Made by a program: the position numbers and the translations under genes. 64,000 nt of DNA from Pyrococcus horikoshii OT3 (GTDB lineage: Archaea > Methanobacteriota_B > Thermococci > Thermococcales > Thermococcaceae): the NCBI RefSeq assembly GCF_000011105.1, contig NC_000961.1:1412662-1476661 (forward strand). Reading direction: 5' to 3'. The notes beneath the pieces were generated by a model. That model was not told the DNA's origin and made no database searches. It saw nothing but the letters and a program-made list of their open reading frames with translations. Positions 63,559 to 64,000 of the stretch are shown here, piece after piece. How positions within the stretch are numbered: the first letter of the stretch is position 1; the number at the start of each line of letters is the position of its first letter.

Positions 63559-64000
63559 TCACCTCATATATTTCCTCGCAAACACTGTTAAGAAGACCGC
63601 CCACATGAACATTCCAAAGATTGCTTCTATTGAGGCTATGACCTTTCCCACACCTATTGGATGCAAGTCCCCATATCCAAGGGTCGTTGCTGTAACGATG
63701 CTAAAGTACACGTAATCAAAGAGAGAACTAGTCGGAACGACACTTTTAGTAAGTGCATAGAATACTGGGAAGACAAAGATTACAAGCCCCATCCATAGAA
63801 AAACGGGTCTTTTCCAATCTGTACCATACTTACAAGTTAAATCCGCAAACAAAAACTCAAACAACACTTCTAACAATTTAACCATCTTCTTTAACGTCCT
63901 GGGACCTTTTCTATAATGCTGTATAACTTTTTTCCTCCTAGCTAACATTTCAAGATAGTAATACTCGTCAGCATTCTCCTTATCCCCACTCCCCTCCCAT
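63559..64000 (-). CDS. Potassium channel pore protein (5'-truncated by window)
   Basis: Two transmembrane helices around the selectivity filter TATTLGYGD, as in two-TM K+ channels. Although an ATG lies at 63948, the frame stays open to the window edge, and the upstream codons (GDKENADEYYYLEM, then LARRKK) match the linker seen before the channel in pentapeptide-repeat-containing channels, as I recall. The true start therefore probably lies beyond 64000 and an N-terminal cytoplasmic domain is missing here. Followed closely by the NAD-kinase-like gene. Confidence 0.85.
   Translation of the reverse strand, partial: WEGSGDKENADEYYYLEMLARRKKVIQHYRKGPRTLKKMVKLLEVLFEFLFADLTCKYGTDWKRPVFLWMGLVIFVFPVFYALTKSVVPTSSLFDYVYFSIVTATTLGYGDLHPIGVGKVIASIEAIFGMFMWAVFLTVFARKYMR

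Overview
The window is a continuous, gene-dense stretch of a hyperthermophilic euryarchaeal chromosome of the genus Pyrococcus. Signs of this are archaeal-type information genes (rpoD, rpoK, rpoN, rps4/9/11/13/2, rpl13, rpl18e, cbf5, RNase P Rpp21), ADP-dependent phosphofructokinase, tandem 2-oxoacid:ferredoxin oxidoreductases, an RtcB intein, BRE/TATA promoters, AT-rich coding DNA with GC-rich stable RNAs, and C/D box sRNAs. The protein sequences and gene order (gdhA ... rnp4-rtcB ... lig ... rpoD ... pfkC ... glyA ... kor-ftsY) match, from memory, P. horikoshii (PH1593 to about PH1680). No database comparison was possible.

Layout. 1-7 kb: 3'-truncated gdhA; a MoaD-like/CBS/antiporter operon whose stop codon is overlapped by a C/D box sRNA; a GT2 transferase with AMP phosphorylase; MinD with a small membrane partner; RNase P Rpp21. 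7-14.4 kb: intein-containing RtcB, inositol-phosphate synthase with a leader hairpin, a DUF2079 membrane protein, a beta-lactamase-fold enzyme, and a GC-rich structured RNA element in front of a PP-loop ATPase. 14.4-26.5 kb: arginine decarboxylase, unknown membrane/secreted proteins, glyS, a radical-SAM/TRAM protein, a second C/D box sRNA, UDP-ManNAcA synthesis (wecB, wecC), a DUF354 protein overlapping a SpoIIM-like gene by 90 bp, and an LplB-like protein. 26.5-40 kb: DNA ligase, then a long minus-strand cluster (methyltransferase, tRNA-Ser, rps13, rps4, rps11, rpoD, tRNA-Leu, rpl18e, rpl13, rps9, rpoN, tRNA-Pro, rpoK, enolase-like pseudoenzyme, rps2, threonine synthase-like, MEMO, mevalonate kinase, isopentenyl phosphate kinase), and cbf5. 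40-51 kb: ADP-PFK, moeA, a PMT-like transferase, RNase HII, a metal ABC transporter, glyA, and a HAD/ASCH/PAP2/export operon. 51-57 kb: a seven-gene ferredoxin oxidoreductase operon with two alpha-beta-gamma sets and one shared ferredoxin subunit. 57-64 kb: ftsY, a DRG-like GTPase, two tandem secreted paralogues, an NAD-kinase-like protein, and a K+ channel cut by the window edge.

The genes are mostly housekeeping: translation and transcription, mevalonate lipid synthesis, peptide/amino-acid fermentation (gdhA, kor), AMP salvage, and cell-envelope sugars. I see no CRISPR array, insertion sequence, provirus or defence island. The most unusual items are an intein whose splicing residues are intact but whose two homing-endonuclease aspartates are both Asn; two long identical DNA tracts shared by the paralogous kor alpha genes (gene conversion); a structured RNA at 13.55 kb; two C/D box sRNAs; a tRNA-Ser whose 5' end encodes the last codons of the upstream protein; and an enolase paralogue that has lost its catalytic motifs.
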